Source: Acrocarpospora macrocephala (GTDB taxonomy: Bacteria; Actinomycetota; Actinomycetes; Streptosporangiales; Streptosporangiaceae). From it: 64,000 bases of DNA. This document shows, in pieces, positions 25,588 through 35,869 of this stretch (positions within the stretch are counted from its first letter, which is position 1; the number at the start of each line of letters is the position of its first letter). The notes under the pieces were generated by a model, which was not told where the DNA came from, ran no database searches, and saw only the letters and a list, made by a program, of their open reading frames with translations. The position numbers and the translations under genes were made by a program. The DNA lies in NCBI RefSeq assembly GCF_009687865.1, contig NZ_BLAE01000011.1:84774-148773 (forward strand), read 5' to 3'.

Positions 25588-25710
25588 GTGTGTGCCATCC
25601 CCTTACAGAAGCCCCCGGCTGTCCGCCGGTACTCCTCTACGATGACAAAGCCGCGATAAGGCCCGGCTAAGCGATCAACCCGCTGACCTCGCGAAAGCCC
25701 TACAGGATCC

Positions 25711-27240
25711 TTATCCGCGCTGTTCGGATGGCCAGTACTCGGCGCGAAGAATCCGCTTGAAAAGTTTGCCGGTCGGGTGGCGCGGCAGCTCGGCCCGGAA
25801 GTCCACGCTCTTGGGGCACTTGTAGTGGGCGAGATTGGCCCGGCAGTACTCGATCAGCTCGGCTTCCAGGCCGGGCCCGGCCTCCTCCGGCACGACGGCC
25901 TCGACGACGGCCTTGACCTGCTCGCCCATCTCCTCGTCCGGCACCCCGAACACCGCCACATCCGCCACTTTCGGATGTACGGCCAGCAGGTTCTCCGCCT
26001 CCTGCGGGTAGATGTTCACCCCACCCGAAATGATCATGTACGACCTGCGGTCGGTCAGGTAGAGGAATCCTTCCTCGTCCAGGTACCCGATGTCGCCCAG
26101 CGTCGTCCACCCACGCCCGAGCGGATCCTGCGCGGACCGCGTCTTGGCGGGGTCGTCGTGGTATTCGAAGGCCGGCCCGTCGGAGAAGTACACGGTTCCC
26201 TGCTCGCCCGGCGGCAGCTCGCGGCCGTCCTCGTCACACACGTGCGGCACGCCGAGCAGCGGGCGCCCCACCGTGCCGCGATGTTTGAGCCAGTCCTCGG
26301 GGCTCGCGTAGAGGAAGCCGTTGCCTTCGGTGCCCGCGTAGTACTCGTGCACGATCGGCCCCCACCAGTCCATCATCTGCTCCTTGACCGGGACCGGGCA
26401 GGGCGCGGCGGCGTGGATGGCGCAGCGCAGCGTCGACAGGTCGTGCCGGGTCCGCGCCTCGGCCGGGAGTTTGAGGAGTTTGATGAACATGGTGGGAACC
26501 CACTGGGCGTGGGTCACGCCGTACCGCTCGATGGCGGCCAGGGCGGCCTCGGGGTCGAATCTCTCCATGACGACGACGGTGGCGCCGAACCGGAGGAAGG
26601 CCAGGCAGTAGCGGAGCGGGGCGGCGTGGTAGAGGGGCGCGGGCGAGAGGTAGACGCTGTCGGCGGTGGGCGCGAACAGCAGGCTCACCAGCCGCATCAA
26701 AGGCCCGGGCGTGTCGAGCGGGGCCAGGCTCAGCGCCGGTTTGACGCCTTTCGGGCGGCCGGTGGTGCCGGACGAGTAGAGCATGTCGGAGCCCTGGCAT
26801 TCGTCCGCGATCGGCGTGCCGGGGTGGGCGGCGGTGGCCTCCTCGTAGGAGGCGAATCCGGGGGCGACGCCGTCCAGCATGAGCTGGAGTTCGACGCCGG
26901 TGACGGTGGCCGCGACCCCTTCCATGGCCTTGGCCGAGATGAAGGCGCGGGCCTGGCAGTTCGCCAGGATGTACGCGAGTTCGCCGGCCTGGAGGCGGGA
27001 GCTGATGGCGGTGTAGTAGAGGCCGGACCGGTGGGCGGCCCAGGCGATCGCCAGGAACAGCGGGTGGTTCTCCAGCATGAACGCGATGTGGTCCCCGGGC
27101 CGCAGCCCGGCCGCGCGCAGCAGGTGGGCCAGCCGGTTGGACTCCTCGTCGAGTTCGCGGAAGGTGACGACCCGCCCGGACCCTGCCATGATCACGGCGG
27201 GTTTGTCCGGAGTGGCGGCGGCGATGGCTCCCGGGTGCAT
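25711..27240 (-). CDS. AMP-dependent acyl-CoA synthetase (FadD-like)
   Basis: About 509 residues from the ATG at 27240 (MHPGAIAAATPDKPAVIM), the usual N-terminus of the family; the frame is open 34 codons upstream but that part is Arg/Ser-rich. Motifs: YSSGTTGRPKGVK (P-loop), YAGTEGNGF, GRGWTTLGDIGYLDEEGFLYL and the C-terminal PTGKLFKRIL with the catalytic Lys. It should activate a carboxylic acid to its CoA thioester; chain length is not evident. It has no clear ribosome site, so its transcript may be leaderless. Confidence 0.88.
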   Translation of the reverse strand: MHPGAIAAATPDKPAVIMAGSGRVVTFRELDEESNRLAHLLRAAGLRPGDHIAFMLENHPLFLAIAWAAHRSGLYYTAISSRLQAGELAYILANCQARAFISAKAMEGVAATVTGVELQLMLDGVAPGFASYEEATAAHPGTPIADECQGSDMLYSSGTTGRPKGVKPALSLAPLDTPGPLMRLVSLLFAPTADSVYLSPAPLYHAAPLRYCLAFLRFGATVVVMERFDPEAALAAIERYGVTHAQWVPTMFIKLLKLPAEARTRHDLSTLRCAIHAAAPCPVPVKEQMMDWWGPIVHEYYAGTEGNGFLYASPEDWLKHRGTVGRPLLGVPHVCDEDGRELPPGEQGTVYFSDGPAFEYHDDPAKTRSAQDPLGRGWTTLGDIGYLDEEGFLYLTDRRSYMIISGGVNIYPQEAENLLAVHPKVADVAVFGVPDEEMGEQVKAVVEAVVPEEAGPGLEAELIEYCRANLAHYKCPKSVDFRAELPRHPTGKLFKRILRAEYWPSEQRG

Positions 27241-27359
27241 GAACCGAACGTTAATCGGTCGCACGCTCGATGGGAAAGGGCGGCGGGCACGGGTACGGCC
27301 CGCGCGGGAGAGGGAGCGCGAGCCGTCTTTTCTACTGTTCACATGGCCTGACGAGGGGA

Positions 27360-27935
27360 TCAGACGTGGTCGTACACGGCGCCCCAGGGACCGAAGAAGC
27401 CCTTCGGGCCCCAGTGGTCGCCGCGGGAAACCTTGACCGAGATGTGCTCGGCGTTCTTACCGCTGAACCAGAAGTGCTTCGGGTCCTCGTGGCAGTTCTT
27501 GAACCTCTTGAAGTAGGTCGGGCCGGAGAACGGCTCGATCTTGAAGGTCGCCCACGCGCAGCGGTACTTCTTGTGGTGGTCGTCCCAGGCGTGGTTGACG
27601 AGCTTGCCCTTCACGGTGAACTTGTACTCGTCCACCCACTTCCAGGCCTTGAACTTCTTCCAGACGTACTTCCAGTCGCACTTCTTCTCGCCGTGCTTCC
27701 AGTAGCACTCCTTGACCAGGACCTTCTTCTTGTCCCAGTACCACTTCTTGGTCTTGTGCTTCTCGACCGAAACGAAGCCGCTGGCCTCAGCCTTGTTGTC
27801 GGAGGAGAAGTAGGGGCCCCAGGGGCCGTCGAAGTAGGGCACGGCCGCGTTCGCCGAAGCCGGCGAAAGCAGCGCGCCCCCGATGAGCGCAGCGGCTGCG
27901 ACCGCGCTCACCGCGAACTTCTTGATGAATCGCAT
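27360..27935 (-). CDS. Secreted basic Lys/Trp-rich protein, unknown function
   Basis: A 191-residue protein with a Sec signal peptide (MRFIKKFAVSAVAAAALIGG, cleavage expected after the AxA near residues 28-30). The mature part is very rich in Lys, Trp, Tyr and His, with clusters such as KTKKWYWDKKK and WKYVWKKFKAWKWVDEYKF, and four Cys (KECYW, KKCDW, RCAW, NCHED) that could make two disulfides. GPWGPYF near the start and GFFGPWG near the end are similar. The family is not recognised. Possible roles include cell-wall, DNA or anionic-polymer binding. Confidence 0.75.
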   Translation of the reverse strand: MRFIKKFAVSAVAAAALIGGALLSPASANAAVPYFDGPWGPYFSSDNKAEASGFVSVEKHKTKKWYWDKKKVLVKECYWKHGEKKCDWKYVWKKFKAWKWVDEYKFTVKGKLVNHAWDDHHKKYRCAWATFKIEPFSGPTYFKRFKNCHEDPKHFWFSGKNAEHISVKVSRGDHWGPKGFFGPWGAVYDHV

Positions 27936-28088
27936 TGCGGGTCCTCTCGGGAAGGATTTCTGACGCCTAATGAATAAGCGCAGTCAGTTAACGACCGCTT
28001 TCAAGGCGCTTTAACCACCTGCTCAGGCCCCTGATCACGGCTTTCTCCGCAATCTCAGCCAGCCGAGAGCACCCCAGGAAAGGCCCCT

Positions 28089-29222
28089 TTAACCCTTCCG
28101 ATAGGGATCGACCGGTGCCAGGGCGCGTGTGGCGAAACCCTCCTTGACCTCGAGAATTCGCGGTCCTGGCGCGTAGAACCGGCCCTTGGTCTCGCCGGAT
28201 GACGCCAGCCATCCCTTCGCCGCCAGTTCCCGCAGATCACGTGACGCCTGCCCCTGGCTGAGCGACTCTTCCCCCTGGTAGACGACACGGCGCAGGCGAT
28301 TGCTCACGAAAACCTGATACATCGCGGAGACGCACCTGGTGTGCAGCCCGTCGGCCTCGGCGAGTTCCTCCAGCAGGAGCCAGACCTCCGCCGCCTCGGC
28401 CAGTCGGCGCCGGACCCGCTGCGCCTGCATGTGGTGGGCGCGCAAACAGAACCGCACCCACGTCAGCGCGTCACGATGCGGCGACCAGTTGCCCCGCTGA
28501 ACCTCGCCGAGCGCCCGGTAGTAGTCGACGGTGTTCTCGTAGATGCCGAGCCATTCCTCGATGGAGGAGAACTCGGGCGTCAGGATCTGATCACGTCCGA
28601 GCACGAGCGTCTGCAGCGCCCGCGACATGCGCCCATTGCCATCACGCCAGGGATGAATCGCGACAAGGTTCAGATGCGCCATCGCCGCCCGCACGTAGCT
28701 TGGCTCTTCGAGATCCCCGGTATTGAGCCATTCGACCAGCTCACGGAGGAGTCCGGGCACCGCGAGGGCGTCCGGGCCCTCGTAGACGACCTCGCCCGTC
28801 GACGAGTTGCGGACATAGATCCCGCCTGGCCGCACCAGCCCCGGCGACTTGTTCAGATGGTGGCCGATCATCATGAAGTTGAGGGAGTGCAGCAGCCCTG
28901 TGTCGAACTCGAACACCGGCGCCCGGGCGAGCTGGCCGATGTACGTGAGCGCTTGGCGGTAGCCGGTGATCTCGCGGGTCACGTTCGGAGTCGCGTCCAG
29001 GGGCTCCTCTCCTGCCATGATCGACTCGATGTCCTCGACCGTCGCCCGGTATCCCTCGATCGAGTTGGAGCCCTGAATCGCGCGTGCTTCGAGGTGCTTC
29101 CGGAGCGCGCCGTCCCAGCGGTGCGGCTCGGCGAGGCGATATTTGAGATCGCGACGCATGTCCTCGATCTCGCCGAGGACCGTGCGATCGGCATCCGCCA
29201 GTTCCGGGGTCGCATAGAGCAT
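28089..29222 (-). CDS. Fic family protein (AMP-transferase type) with C-terminal winged helix
   Basis: A 377-residue Fic protein. The catalytic loop HPWRDGNGR (His about 191) fits HPFxDGNGR with Trp for Phe. The N-terminal helix carries the inhibitory motif SNSIEG (residues 52-57), fitting [ST]xxxE[GN], so the protein is probably self-inhibited (class II type). The C-terminal 100 residues look like a winged helix. Such enzymes transfer AMP to target proteins; the target is unknown. A 32-base dyad lies 20 bases upstream, pointing to autoregulation. Confidence 0.9.
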   Translation of the reverse strand: MLYATPELADADRTVLGEIEDMRRDLKYRLAEPHRWDGALRKHLEARAIQGSNSIEGYRATVEDIESIMAGEEPLDATPNVTREITGYRQALTYIGQLARAPVFEFDTGLLHSLNFMMIGHHLNKSPGLVRPGGIYVRNSSTGEVVYEGPDALAVPGLLRELVEWLNTGDLEEPSYVRAAMAHLNLVAIHPWRDGNGRMSRALQTLVLGRDQILTPEFSSIEEWLGIYENTVDYYRALGEVQRGNWSPHRDALTWVRFCLRAHHMQAQRVRRRLAEAAEVWLLLEELAEADGLHTRCVSAMYQVFVSNRLRRVVYQGEESLSQGQASRDLRELAAKGWLASSGETKGRFYAPGPRILEVKEGFATRALAPVDPYRKG

Positions 29223-29241
29223 GCATCCATGGAACTATGAA

Positions 29242-29273
29242 TGAATCATTCAGTCAAATGACTAGATGATTCA
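29242..29273. promoter_or_regulatory. 32-bp AT-rich dyad upstream of fic, probable operator
   Basis: The outer arms TGAATCAT (29242-29249) and ATGATTCA (29266-29273) and the inner arms AGTCA (29252-29256) and TGACT (29259-29263) share one centre, giving a palindrome with only two mismatched pairs. It ends 19 bases before the fic start codon and is AT-rich in a GC-rich genome, as expected of a regulator site. Confidence 0.65.
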
Positions 29274-29280
29274 GTTATTA

Positions 29281-29317
29281 GTACGGCTCCCGCTACGCGT
29301 GTTCGCGGGAGCCGTAC
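29281..29317. terminator. Terminator of lon
   Basis: Perfect 13-bp stem (29281-29293 with 29305-29317) and an 11-base loop, 10 bases after the minus-strand lon stop codon, followed on that strand by TAATAACT. Confidence 0.75.
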
Positions 29318-29326
29318 CAGCAGGGT

Positions 29327-31681
<2,355 letters not shown>

Positions 31682-31695
31682 GCGTACTCCCAAAG

Positions 31696-31716
31696 GTTGA
31701 GTTATGCACGCTCAAC
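31696..31716. promoter_or_regulatory. HAIR-like operator (HspR box) of lon
   Basis: GTTGAG-N9-CTCAAC, a perfect 6-bp inverted repeat. It fits the known HspR-associated inverted repeat CTTGAGT-N7-ACTCAAG in the TTGAG-N9-CTCAA core. HspR represses lon and dnaK in Streptomyces, so heat-shock control is expected here. Confidence 0.7.
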
Positions 31717-31845
31717 TAACAGGAGTGCGCCCGTGTTCCCACATCTGCGCGTGTTCGCTGTGAGCGAGCGTAATCGTGTAATCAGCACTCTGGGATGATG
31801 CGCAGGCCATCGTCTACGCGTACGAGATTGGCTTGGTCCGGCCGG

Positions 31846-31912
31846 GTTCATGACACACTGTCGTCAAACCGTTGACGGCGCTCATCTGTTTTTGTGACAC
31901 TTCGTCATGAAC
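31846..31912. promoter_or_regulatory. Paired inverted operators upstream of the heme oxygenase operon
   Basis: GTTCATGAC-N4-TGTC-N3-AAA occurs at 31846-31868 on the plus strand and again at 31890-31912 on the minus strand. The facing copies leave a 21-base spacer. They lie 20-86 bases before the heme oxygenase start and are good candidates for binding by the TetR protein encoded in the operon. Confidence 0.65.
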
Positions 31913-31931
31913 GACCATTAAAGGAGAACAG

Positions 31932-32567
31932 ATGGGCTTTTCCGAGGTATTGCGGGCCGCGACCTGGAGCGATCACGAGTCCGCCGAGGATGACGGCTAT
32001 CTGAAGAGCCTGATGGCCGGGCGGCTCAGCCGGGAGGCGTACGGCGAGATGGTGGCGCAGCACTACTTCGCCTACCTGGCCCTGGACGGAGCGTCGAAGG
32101 CGCTCGCCGGCCACCCGGTCGCGGGCGCCTTCGTCTTCCCCGAGCTCTACCGGGAGCAGGCCCTGATCCGCGACCTGACCACGATCTTCGGCCCCGGCTG
32201 GTCGGACAGGATCCAGCCCAGCAAGCCGACCAGGACGCTGGTCGCCCGGATCGACCAGGTCGCCGACTGGCCTGGCGGATATATCGCCCACCACTACACT
32301 CGTTACCTCGGTGACCTGTCCGGAGGCCAGTTCATCCGGATGGAACTGCAGAAGATCTACGGGTACGAGAGGGGCGGCGGGGTGGACTTCTACTACTTCG
32401 ACATCGGCAGCCTGCCCCGATTCAAGGACGAGTACCGCCGCCGCCTGGACGCGCTCGATCTCGACGAGGCCGAGCGGCAGCGCATCATCCGGGAGACCAA
32501 GCTCGCCTACCAGCTCAACACCGAGGTCCTCGGCGACCTCGGCCGGCTCGCCCGGGCAGCGGCCTGA
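31932..32567 (+). CDS. hmuO: Biliverdin-producing heme oxygenase
   Basis: A 211-residue cytosolic enzyme that opens heme to biliverdin, iron and CO. The proximal His15 is in WSDHESAEDDGY, and the distal helix has GDLSGGQFI near residue 127, both diagnostic. AAAGGAG precedes the ATG. The TetR gene follows one base after the stop and an MFS transporter follows that, so the operon may combine iron release from heme with regulated efflux. Confidence 0.93.
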   Translation: MGFSEVLRAATWSDHESAEDDGYLKSLMAGRLSREAYGEMVAQHYFAYLALDGASKALAGHPVAGAFVFPELYREQALIRDLTTIFGPGWSDRIQPSKPTRTLVARIDQVADWPGGYIAHHYTRYLGDLSGGQFIRMELQKIYGYERGGGVDFYYFDIGSLPRFKDEYRRRLDALDLDEAERQRIIRETKLAYQLNTEVLGDLGRLARAAA

Positions 32568-32568
32568 C

Positions 32569-33159
32569 GTGCCCCGGATCTCGGCCGCGACGATCGGCGA
32601 GCACCGCGCCCAGACCCAGGAGCGCGTCCTGGAGGCGGTGGCGCGGCTGTCCCGCCGCCAGGGCATCGACGCGATCTCGATGACGGACGTGGCGGCCGAG
32701 GCGGGCATCACCCGCACGGTGCTCTACAACTACTTCCCGGACAAGGCGTCCCTGCTGCTGAGCTTCACCGAGCGGGTCACCCAGTATTTCGTGGAGAGCT
32801 ACGCCCGGGACCTCCCGGCCGGGGCCTCTCCCTCGGTGCGGCTGGGCGCGTTCATCCGGCTCCAGCTCACCGGGCTGATGGCGCACCCGCATCCCGGCGC
32901 GGCCGACCTGTCGGCCACCCTCGGCCCGGACGCCTACCAGCAGCTGGCCGCGCACGTCGCGCCCATGCAGCGCATCCTCTGCGAGATCATCCAGAGCGGC
33001 GTGGACTCGGGCGAGTTCCAGACCTCCGATGTGACCGCGACAGCCCGGATCGTGCTGGCCATCCTGGGCGCGGAACGCCTTCCGCTGATGGACGGCTCGG
33101 TCACGGTCGACGAGGCGGCGGAGTTCGTCACCGGCTTCATCCTCCGCGCGCTCTCCTGA
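32569..33159 (+). CDS. TetR/AcrR family transcriptional regulator
   Basis: A 196-residue regulator. The N-terminal helix-turn-helix covers residues about 20-60 (GIDAISMTDVAAEAGITR, then TVLYNYFPDKASLL). The C-terminal ligand domain is typical in length. The start is GTG at 32569, one base after the heme oxygenase stop codon. It most likely controls its own operon through the inverted repeats at 31846-31912. The ligand is unknown; heme, a tetrapyrrole or the MFS substrate are candidates. Confidence 0.88.
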   Translation: MPRISAATIGEHRAQTQERVLEAVARLSRRQGIDAISMTDVAAEAGITRTVLYNYFPDKASLLLSFTERVTQYFVESYARDLPAGASPSVRLGAFIRLQLTGLMAHPHPGAADLSATLGPDAYQQLAAHVAPMQRILCEIIQSGVDSGEFQTSDVTATARIVLAILGAERLPLMDGSVTVDEAAEFVTGFILRALS

Positions 33160-33179
33160 TCGGCAGGTACCACACCCCC

Positions 33180-34541
33180 ATGGATTCCGTTCAGCTGAAG
33201 TCCGGCGCAGGCCGGTGGATCGTGTTCACGACCGTGCTCGGGTCGGGGATCGTGATGCTGGACGGCACCGTGGTCAACGTGGCCCTGCGCGTGCTCGGCA
33301 CCGACCTCGCGGCCGACGTGGCCGGGCTGCAGTGGACGATCAACGCGTACACGCTGACGCTGGCCGGGCTCATCCTGCTGGGCGGCTCCCTCGGCGACCG
33401 GTACGGCCGGCGCAAGGTCTTCCTCATCGGGGTGGTCTGGTTCGCGGTGGCGTCGGCGTTGTGCGGGATCGCCCCCAACATCGAGGTCCTGATCCTCGCC
33501 CGCGCGCTGCAGGGCGTCGGCGGCGCGCTGCTCACGCCGGGATCGCTGGCGATCATCCAGTCGAGTTTCGCCCGGGTGGACCGGCCCCGGGCGATCGGCC
33601 TGTGGTCGGGGCTCGGCGGCACGGCCGCGGCGATCGGGCCGCTGCTGGGCGGGTGGATCGTGGAGGCGGCCGGCTGGCGCTGGGTGTTCCTGATCAACCT
33701 CCCGCTGGCGGCGCTGGTGATCGCGGTGGCTCTCCGGCACGTGCCGGAGAGCAGGGACGAGAGCACGTCGGGCGACTTCGACCTGCTCGGCTCCGCGCTG
33801 GCGGCGCTGGCGCTGGCCGGGCTCACCTACGGCCTGATCGAGGAGCTCATCCTGCCGATGGTCGGGGGATTCGCGCTGCTGGTGGTGTTCGTGCTGGTCG
33901 AGCGTTCCCGGCGCAACCCGCTCATCCCGGTGGACATCTTCACCTCGCGCACGTTCACGTCGGTGAACATCGTCACCCTGTTCATGTACGCGGCGATGGG
34001 CGCGGTGTTCTTCCTGCTGGTCCTGCAACTTCAGGTGTCGTCGGGGTTCACGCCGATCGCGGCCGGTTCGGCCATGCTGCCGGTGACGATCCTCATGCTG
34101 CTGCTCTCCCCCCGGGCCGGGGAGGTGGCCCGGCGGATCGGGCCGAAGATCCCGATGACGGCCGGGATCCTCCTGTGCGGGCTCGGGTTCCTGATGATGA
34201 GCGGGATCGGGGCGGGGACGAGCTACCTGACGGGGGTGCTGCCCGCGGCCACGGTGTTCGGGCTCGGGCTGTCCGCGGCCGTCGCGCCGCTCACCGCGAC
34301 CGTGCTGGCCAGCGCGGACGAGCGGCACGCGGGCATCGCCAGCGGCATCAACAACGCGGTCGCGCGCACCGGGAGCCTGCTGGCGGTGGCGGCGATCCCG
34401 CCGATCGTGGGGCTCACCGGGGAGGCCTATGACAACCCGGCCGTGTTGTCGGCCGGGTTCCAGCTGGCGATGTTCATCTGCGCGGGGATGATGGCGCTGT
34501 CGGCGCTCATCTCGTTCGTGGCGGTTCAGATCAGGCTGTAG
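33180..34541 (+). CDS. MFS transporter, DHA2 (EmrB/QacA) type
   Basis: A 453-residue membrane protein with about 14 predicted helices. Motif A (GGSLGDRYGRRKVF) lies after helix 2 and the early motif LDGTVVNVALRVL is that of DHA2 drug:H+ antiporters, with motif C-like GPLLGGWIVEAAGW. It probably exports a toxic compound under control of the upstream TetR, 20 bases away. The 3' end overlaps the convergent FG-GAP gene by 16 bases. Confidence 0.88.
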   Translation: MDSVQLKSGAGRWIVFTTVLGSGIVMLDGTVVNVALRVLGTDLAADVAGLQWTINAYTLTLAGLILLGGSLGDRYGRRKVFLIGVVWFAVASALCGIAPNIEVLILARALQGVGGALLTPGSLAIIQSSFARVDRPRAIGLWSGLGGTAAAIGPLLGGWIVEAAGWRWVFLINLPLAALVIAVALRHVPESRDESTSGDFDLLGSALAALALAGLTYGLIEELILPMVGGFALLVVFVLVERSRRNPLIPVDIFTSRTFTSVNIVTLFMYAAMGAVFFLLVLQLQVSSGFTPIAAGSAMLPVTILMLLLSPRAGEVARRIGPKIPMTAGILLCGLGFLMMSGIGAGTSYLTGVLPAATVFGLGLSAAVAPLTATVLASADERHAGIASGINNAVARTGSLLAVAAIPPIVGLTGEAYDNPAVLSAGFQLAMFICAGMMALSALISFVAVQIRL

Positions 34542-35869
34542 CCGTACAGGCCGGGGCCTTTGCCCAGCCGCACGCCCTTCGTGGTGACGCCCGGGTAGGA
34601 GCCGATCTTGCGGTGGCCGCGGAAGAGGGTGATCTCGCCGAGCATGGGGGCGCCGACGATCAGGTTGCCACCGACGATGGTGAGGGCCGCGCCGAACTCG
34701 CCGCCCTCAGGGCCGGGGATGAGCAGGTTGTGGTTCTTGGTGAGGCCGCCGGACTTGGTGCCCGCCAGGACCTGCACGGCGTTCTCGCCGGGGATGCCCA
34801 CGGCCAGTTCCGCGTCGCCGTCGCCGTTGAGGTCGCCGGCCGCCAGGGCGGAGCCGAATCTGTCGTACATGCGGGGGACGCCGGCCAGGCTGTTCTGGGT
34901 CCAGCCTTCGGTGGTGGAGGTCTTGAGGCCGCCGCTGGAGCCGTAGATGACGTGCACGGTTCCCTCGCCGTACTCCATGGCGCGCGGGTAGACCGACAGG
35001 CCCTCGCCGGGGACGCCGATGGCCAGGTCGTCGCGGCCGTCGCCGTTGAAGTCGGCGGCGGCCAGGGCGGAGCCGAAGTAGTCCCAGCTCTCCGCGAAGC
35101 CCTTCACCCAGGGGCTGTCCTGGCTGTAGAGCGTTCTGCGGCCCTTCTCGACGACGGTGACCGTGCCTTCCGCCTTCTTCTCCAGGTTGTCGCCTGGCGC
35201 GCCGATGGCCAGTTCGGCGGTGCCGTCGCCGTCGAAGTCGCCGGTGGCCAGGGCCGCGCCGAACTGGTCGGTCGACGTGCCGGAATTCTTGATCATTTTG
35301 ATCTTGGCGCCGTGGATCACGACCGCGCCGCCGCCCTCGTAGCCGGGGGCGCCGATGGCGAGCTCGTCGTCGCCGTCGCCGTCCAGGTCGCCCGCGGCGA
35401 GGGCGGCGCCGAACCGGTCGGTGTCGTGTTCCGGCAGGTCGAGGAGCTTGGCGTGGTGGAGTCCCGTGCGGGAGCCGTACAGCAGGTGGACCATGCCGTG
35501 GCCGTCCGCGCCGGTGACCGGCTCGCGGCCGACGAACTCCTCCGACGCGCCGACGGCCAGGTCGGCGCAGCCGTCGCCGTTGAAGTCGCCGGTGGCCAGG
35601 GCCGCGCCGAACGAGTCGCCGCGTTCGGCCTCGCCGGGAATGCCGTCGCTGTCCTGGGAGATCACCGGGCCCTTGCGGAAGCCGCCGCTCGTGCCGGTGA
35701 ACAGCGCGACCGCGCCCGCGCGGTCGTGGCCGCCCACCGTCGCGTACGGCATGGCGACCGCCAGGTCGGGGCGGCCGTCGCCGTTGTAGTCAGCCGCAAC
35801 GCCCGGGCAGGCGGCGGCCGTGCCCTGCAGGACGGGAACCAGCAGGGTGGCGACGAGCAGGGTCTTCAC
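34526..35869 (-). CDS. Secreted FG-GAP (integrin-like) beta-propeller protein
   Basis: A 447-residue protein with a Sec signal peptide (MKTLLVATLLVPVLQGTAAA) and six clear calcium-binding loops of the DxNxDGxxDLAxG type (for example DYNGDGRPDLAVA, DFNGDGCADLAVG, DLDGDGDDELAIG), plus a degenerate seventh repeat, giving a seven-blade propeller. Its ATG overlaps the end of phoD by 4 bases, so the two are coupled and probably exported together. It may bind a surface ligand or phosphorylated polymer (inference). Confidence 0.88.
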   Translation of the reverse strand: MKTLLVATLLVPVLQGTAAACPGVAADYNGDGRPDLAVAMPYATVGGHDRAGAVALFTGTSGGFRKGPVISQDSDGIPGEAERGDSFGAALATGDFNGDGCADLAVGASEEFVGREPVTGADGHGMVHLLYGSRTGLHHAKLLDLPEHDTDRFGAALAAGDLDGDGDDELAIGAPGYEGGGAVVIHGAKIKMIKNSGTSTDQFGAALATGDFDGDGTAELAIGAPGDNLEKKAEGTVTVVEKGRRTLYSQDSPWVKGFAESWDYFGSALAAADFNGDGRDDLAIGVPGEGLSVYPRAMEYGEGTVHVIYGSSGGLKTSTTEGWTQNSLAGVPRMYDRFGSALAAGDLNGDGDAELAVGIPGENAVQVLAGTKSGGLTKNHNLLIPGPEGGEFGAALTIVGGNLIVGAPMLGEITLFRGHRKIGSYPGVTTKGVRLGKGPGLYGYSLI

